A stretch of 8,154 nt of DNA from Synergistaceae bacterium (lineage in GTDB: Bacteria > Synergistota > Synergistia > Synergistales > Aminobacteriaceae). The stretch is taken from NCBI GenBank assembly GCA_017394925.1, contig JAFPWQ010000293.1:1-8154 (forward strand), written 5' to 3'. Both the position numbers and the translations under genes were made by a program. The notes under the pieces were generated by a model. The model had not been told where the DNA came from and did not search any database. It worked only from the letters and a program-made list of their open reading frames with translations. Each line of letters opens with the position of its first letter. Position 1 is the first letter of the stretch. This document shows positions 4,735 through 8,154 of the stretch, piece after piece.

Positions 4735-5694
4735 TTATTGTAACACGTTTTTTATGAGTCGCGATAAATTTTCAGGGCTGTCGTTCTCACTGAACATATG
4801 CGCATTCTCTGAGAGTTTCACAAATTCACATGCATTTTTATACTGGTGATTGTCCATTGCTCCCGGCCACGGAATTGTGATTGTCTTCATTCCCCATTTG
4901 AGAGCCTCAGCTAACGTTGAACCTCCTGACCTGCAGACCAGAACATCACACACTGAATAAAACGGATTCGTATCCCATTGAGGAAGAATGTAATGTGCAT
5001 TTCCTTCATCGTGTTTCTCTTTTGACGACAGAAATATAAACTCGCAATCTTCACACATGGCCGCAGTCTTCGTGAGCAAATCTCTCAATGGTCCGCTGCC
5101 TAATGAGCCTCCTGCTACACATACTATCTTTGCATTCACGTTTATATTCTCAAGCCCAAGACGTTTAAGTGCTTCATGTCTGGGGATTCTCACGGGGTCT
5201 CTTACGGGAATCCCTGTGTACGTGAAATTCTTTATGCCCTCGCAGACAGGCCAGCCCGTTATGATTCTCACGCCTAAACGCGAGGCAAGACGCGCTACTC
5301 TTCCGGCAACTGTATTCTGCTCATGAAGGGTTACAGGGATTTTTTTCATCAGGGCTATTATCATCGGCGCAAATGAAATATATCCTCCGAATAAATATAT
5401 CTCGTCAGGCTTAAAGCTCTTTATGTATTGTGATGTGAATCTCAAAGAACGAATTACATCTGAGATTCGCGAAAAAATTTTTGTGATTGATTTCGTGCCC
5501 ATCGGTGAACCTTCAAGAGGCAAAATTACCGGCTCAATTCCTGAGGCATTATAGATTTCGCGTTCCAGTTTTCTTGAGCCGCAAAGCCATGATACTTTTG
5601 CTCCGTCCTTCTCAAGTTCACGACCGAATACTATCGCAGGGAATATATGTCCTCCTGTACCCCCTGAAGCTATTATTACGCGTTTATTATTCAT
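4735..5694 (-). CDS. murG: UDP-GlcNAc--lipid I GlcNAc transferase MurG
   Basis: MurG adds GlcNAc from UDP-GlcNAc to lipid I on the inner face of the cytoplasmic membrane, making lipid II. The 319-residue GT-B protein shows the N-terminal lipid/acceptor glycine loop GGTGGHIFPA (11-20), a second glycine loop FGGYISFAP (102-110), HEQN (124-127), TGIPVR (160-165), the C-domain loop GGSLGS (195-200, usually GGS-x-GA), and the donor-binding region CRSGGSTLAEA (254-264) with DNHQYKNA (281-288). All key motifs are present. The length is below the usual 350-360; the missing part is mainly at the C-terminus after residue 319. The ATG lies 9 nt past the ftsW stop in an A/G-rich stretch (for example AACGAAGA) with no strong Shine-Dalgarno, so translation is probably coupled to ftsW. 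Confidence 0.95.
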   Translation of the reverse strand: MNNKRVIIASGGTGGHIFPAIVFGRELEKDGAKVSWLCGSRKLEREIYNASGIEPVILPLEGSPMGTKSITKIFSRISDVIRSLRFTSQYIKSFKPDEIYLFGGYISFAPMIIALMKKIPVTLHEQNTVAGRVARLASRLGVRIITGWPVCEGIKNFTYTGIPVRDPVRIPRHEALKRLGLENINVNAKIVCVAGGSLGSGPLRDLLTKTAAMCEDCEFIFLSSKEKHDEGNAHYILPQWDTNPFYSVCDVLVCRSGGSTLAEALKWGMKTITIPWPGAMDNHQYKNACEFVKLSENAHMFSENDSPENLSRLIKNVLQ

Positions 5695-5703
5695 TCTTCG
5701 TTC

Positions 5704-6819
5704 TTATTCTTCTTTCTTTTTCTTCCTGTTCTCATTCTTGATTGACATCAGCAAACCTATTTTAGCCCACATAAACATCATTGAACTTCCTCCCGCGCTG
5801 ATAAAAGGCATCGGAATTCCCGTTAAAGGCATAAGTTTAGTAACGCCTGCGACATTAACGAACATCGGATATATCACTGACGCTGTAAGACCTAATGCAA
5901 GCGATTTAGTGAATGGAGTCTTTGCATCACGGTAGATATAATACACTCTCCATGTCCATAAAGCATAAAGCATAAGCAAAAACATAGTCCCGACTAAACC
6001 GAATTCTTCACCGATTGCAGGGAAAATATAATCCGTCTCTGTCTCAGGCAAAAATCTCTCGTCCTGAAGTCCCTTGCCTATTCCTACACCAGTCGTGCCC
6101 CCGTTCGCAAAAGCAACTAGCCCCTGTATGATCTGAAAGCCCGTATTAGTCGGATCTGCCCAGGGATCCCAGAAGGCATTGAATCTTCTCATTCTGTACG
6201 GTGCAATCAGAATTAATATGACAACCGCAGCTATGCCCGCCGCGATTCCCCATAACGGATACTTCCAGCCGCGTCTCTCTATGTGCATCGTGAAGCATAT
6301 AGCCGTAACAAGAATAGTGCCGCCTAAATTCGGCTGTAGGAGCAAAGGAACGGCCATCATGATAATCACGCTTAATGTAGGACGGACGAACGAATGAAAA
6401 TTACTGCGCTGTAATGAACTTTCTTCATCGGTCAGTCTGTCGGCCATGAAAATGGGAAGTGCAAAGAGTGCAAGCTCAAGAGGCTGAAAACGTATGAATA
6501 TCAGATTTAGCCAACGCCGCGCACCTCCGACCTTAACGCCTATTCCGGGAATCGCCGTGAGAATGAGCAATATAACCGCCGCCGCAAAATATTTTACGCT
6601 GTCATTTTTCACATCACGACGGCTGTATATTCTGCAGCATAATATCATCATAGTTATCCCGATTCCGATAAACTGAAACTGTCTTAACGGTGCTGAATAC
6701 GGATTGCCTCCTGCCATGCTGTTACGCAGTGAAAGAGACGAGATCATGACTATCCCGCAGCTGCTTAATATCAGAGGAATTATTGCCTCAATTGATGTCA
6801 GAAGGCTTATGATTTCCAT
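5704..6819 (-). CDS. ftsW: SEDS peptidoglycan polymerase FtsW
   Basis: FtsW is the lipid II glycosyltransferase of the septum, acting with a class B PBP. This 371-residue protein has about ten hydrophobic segments and the SEDS signatures: GGARRWLNL (98-106), QPLELA (112-117), QPNLGGT (162-168, QPDLGT in E. coli), PYRMRRFNAFWDPWADP (207-223), LPETETDYIFPAIGEEFG (257-274) and PLTGIPMPFISAGGSSM (331-347). Aspartate 263 in the TDYIF motif aligns with the catalytic D297 of E. coli FtsW. FtsW rather than RodA is chosen from the location between murD and murG and from the PYR-R-R--AFW-PW-DP block. The protein ends in a basic tail (NENRKKKKEE). Its ATG lies inside murD: the genes overlap by 13 nt, implying translational coupling, and only a weak purine-rich sequence precedes the start. 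Confidence 0.93.
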   Translation of the reverse strand: MEIISLLTSIEAIIPLILSSCGIVMISSLSLRNSMAGGNPYSAPLRQFQFIGIGITMMILCCRIYSRRDVKNDSVKYFAAAVILLILTAIPGIGVKVGGARRWLNLIFIRFQPLELALFALPIFMADRLTDEESSLQRSNFHSFVRPTLSVIIMMAVPLLLQPNLGGTILVTAICFTMHIERRGWKYPLWGIAAGIAAVVILILIAPYRMRRFNAFWDPWADPTNTGFQIIQGLVAFANGGTTGVGIGKGLQDERFLPETETDYIFPAIGEEFGLVGTMFLLMLYALWTWRVYYIYRDAKTPFTKSLALGLTASVIYPMFVNVAGVTKLMPLTGIPMPFISAGGSSMMFMWAKIGLLMSIKNENRKKKKEE

Positions 6820-8154
6820 TGAGATTCTATCTTTTCACGCACACAGCTGCAGAAATCTTCTCCGCGTGCCTTGTATGACTTGTACATGTCCCAGCTCGTA
6901 CATGCAGGTGAAAGCAGTACATACATTCCGGGCTTCGCAAGTGATGCTGATATATTCACAGCTTCATTCATAGTCTTCACCATGTGAATCTTTTCATCAG
7001 GATAGCCGGATGCCTTTAATGCATCATGAATCTTTTCTGCTTCTTCTCCGAGTAAGACGGCCTCATCACATTCTGATTTAACAGCTTCAGCAAGAGGAGC
7101 ATAATCTTCACCTTTTCCCTGTCCGCCGAGAATTATTATTTTTCTTCCGTGTATGCTCTTCATGGCCGTAACACTCGCGGCTACATTCGTTCCTTTTGAG
7201 TCGTCTATGTACTGCACACCGTTTAACGTTCCGGCATCTTCACATCTGTGGGGCAATGGTCTGAATCCTTCAAGCAGATATTTCACTCCGAATGATTCAA
7301 TATCAAGTCCGAAGAGTTTCACCGCGCATAAACTCATTGCGACATTCTCGTAGTTATGCATTCCGATTAATGTCGTGTCTGAATATCTGAAGAGGCATGA
7401 TACGTTTCCTTCGAGGGTTAATACTGCCTTGTCCGAGTCCATGAAGATATGACCTGAAAATTTATGTTCGGGCGTTCGTGAATTGCTCAGCGTGATTATT
7501 TTTCCCGATGCCTTTAATGCGTCCGCGTCCCTGTCCTGAATGATCCCAAAGCCGTTTATGTCCCTGAGTGAAAGTATCTTTGCTTTTGCCGCAACGTAAT
7601 TCTCATAGCTTCCGTGCCAGTCAATATGATCTGGTGCTAAGTTCGTTACGATTGCAGCCTGTGAATGCATGTTCTGAGTTGCGCGTTCCAGCTGAAAGCT
7701 GCTGAGTTCAAGTACAACCGCGTCAAAGTTTTCATTCGTGAAAGTTGATGACGCTGTGCCTAAATTGCCGCCTGCACCAGCCTTTAAGCCTGCACGATTC
7801 AGAATATGCCCGATTAATGATGTAACTGTGCTTTTTCCGTTGCTGCCCGTTGCACAGATTAATTTATGCGTCTTTATGTGGGGAATCGAAAAATCAAGTT
7901 CACCCGTCAGCTTTACATTCCGTGATTGTGCTTCCTGAATGATTTCTGATTTCGGCGGAATTCCTGAGCTTATGAGAATTTCACTCGTACCCTCAAAAAC
8001 TTTTTCCGTATGCCCTTCTTCGTATGCGATATTATTCTTCGTGAATCTCTCTTTGACTTCATCAGCAATCTTTTTCTGTTCGGACACAAACACGTTTAAC
8101 CCGAGATTATGCGCTAACATTGCGAGACCCTGACCGCTTACTCCTGCTCCTATA
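6807..8154 (-). CDS. murD: UDP-N-acetylmuramoyl-L-alanine--D-glutamate ligase MurD (5' end beyond window)
   Basis: MurD is the cytoplasmic ATP-dependent ligase that adds D-glutamate to UDP-MurNAc-L-Ala. There are 448 residues in the window and the frame is open through 8154. The first visible residues, IGAGVSGQGLAMLAHNLGL, are the N-terminal Rossmann turn that binds the UDP moiety, so the Met at 8120 is internal and only about 10 residues are missing. Later motifs (visible numbering) are the ATP loop TGSNGKST (102-109; the family usually has GTNGKST), GGNLGT (128-133), SSFQLE (151-156), NLAPDHIDWHGS (171-182), and YVAAKAKI, whose first Lys (190) matches the carbamylated lysine. These are followed by PHRCE, DDSKGTN, LGGQGKG and the C-terminal LLSPACTSWDMYKSY, close to the MurD-typical LLSPACAS block. 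The total size fits MurD (about 440-460). It leads directly into ftsW. Confidence 0.95.
   Translation of the reverse strand, partial: IGAGVSGQGLAMLAHNLGLNVFVSEQKKIADEVKERFTKNNIAYEEGHTEKVFEGTSEILISSGIPPKSEIIQEAQSRNVKLTGELDFSIPHIKTHKLICATGSNGKSTVTSLIGHILNRAGLKAGAGGNLGTASSTFTNENFDAVVLELSSFQLERATQNMHSQAAIVTNLAPDHIDWHGSYENYVAAKAKILSLRDINGFGIIQDRDADALKASGKIITLSNSRTPEHKFSGHIFMDSDKAVLTLEGNVSCLFRYSDTTLIGMHNYENVAMSLCAVKLFGLDIESFGVKYLLEGFRPLPHRCEDAGTLNGVQYIDDSKGTNVAASVTAMKSIHGRKIIILGGQGKGEDYAPLAEAVKSECDEAVLLGEEAEKIHDALKASGYPDEKIHMVKTMNEAVNISASLAKPGMYVLLSPACTSWDMYKSYKARGEDFCSCVREKIESQWKS

Noticed and set aside
8118..8120. ATG at 8120 as the murD start
   Set aside because: The frame stays open to the window edge and encodes the GAGVSGQG Rossmann turn just upstream, so this Met is internal and the true start is outside the window.

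Overview
This is a bacterial chromosomal segment of moderate-to-low G+C (roughly 43% by eye) in which every gene I can support lies on the minus strand, so transcription runs from high to low coordinates. The lineage cannot be fixed from this window. The murD-ftsW-murG order, GGAGG-type ribosome sites, consensus sigma-70-type promoters, CCA-encoding tRNA genes and low G+C would suit an anaerobic gut-type Firmicutes (Clostridia/Negativicutes-like) or a low-G+C Synergistota. That placement is an inference of low confidence.

In transcription order, the window opens (8154 to 4735) with part of the division and cell-wall cluster: a 5'-truncated murD, ftsW overlapping its end by 13 nt, and murG 9 nt after ftsW. 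MurD adds D-Glu to the UDP-MurNAc-L-Ala precursor, MurG makes lipid II, and FtsW polymerises lipid II at the septum. Where murC/murB often follow, this genome instead has a radical SAM protein with SPASM-like C-terminal cysteines (4702-3785), 32 nt after murG, and then a small DUF4298-family protein (3729-3421).

Next comes a six-gene tRNA operon (3359-2800; Pro-TGG, Gly-TCC, Arg-TCT, His-GTG, Arg-TCG, Lys-CTT) behind a promoter with perfect TTGACA and TATAAT boxes. An AT-rich gap with a repeated 8-mer separates it from a small secreted protein of unknown function (2672-2154), which ends at a clear intrinsic terminator.

The last block is a CstA-family pyruvate/peptide transporter (2002-320) with its own near-consensus promoter and terminator, followed by the N-terminal 89 residues of a sugar-nucleotide-type NAD-dependent epimerase (268 to 1) that runs off the window.

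No mobile element, CRISPR array, phage gene or obvious new defence system is present. The points most worth a second look are the radical SAM/DUF4298 pair in a mur operon, the overlapping terminator and extended -10 at the cstA/epimerase junction, the uncharacterised secreted protein, and the near-identical 3' halves of the adjacent Gly and Arg tRNAs.
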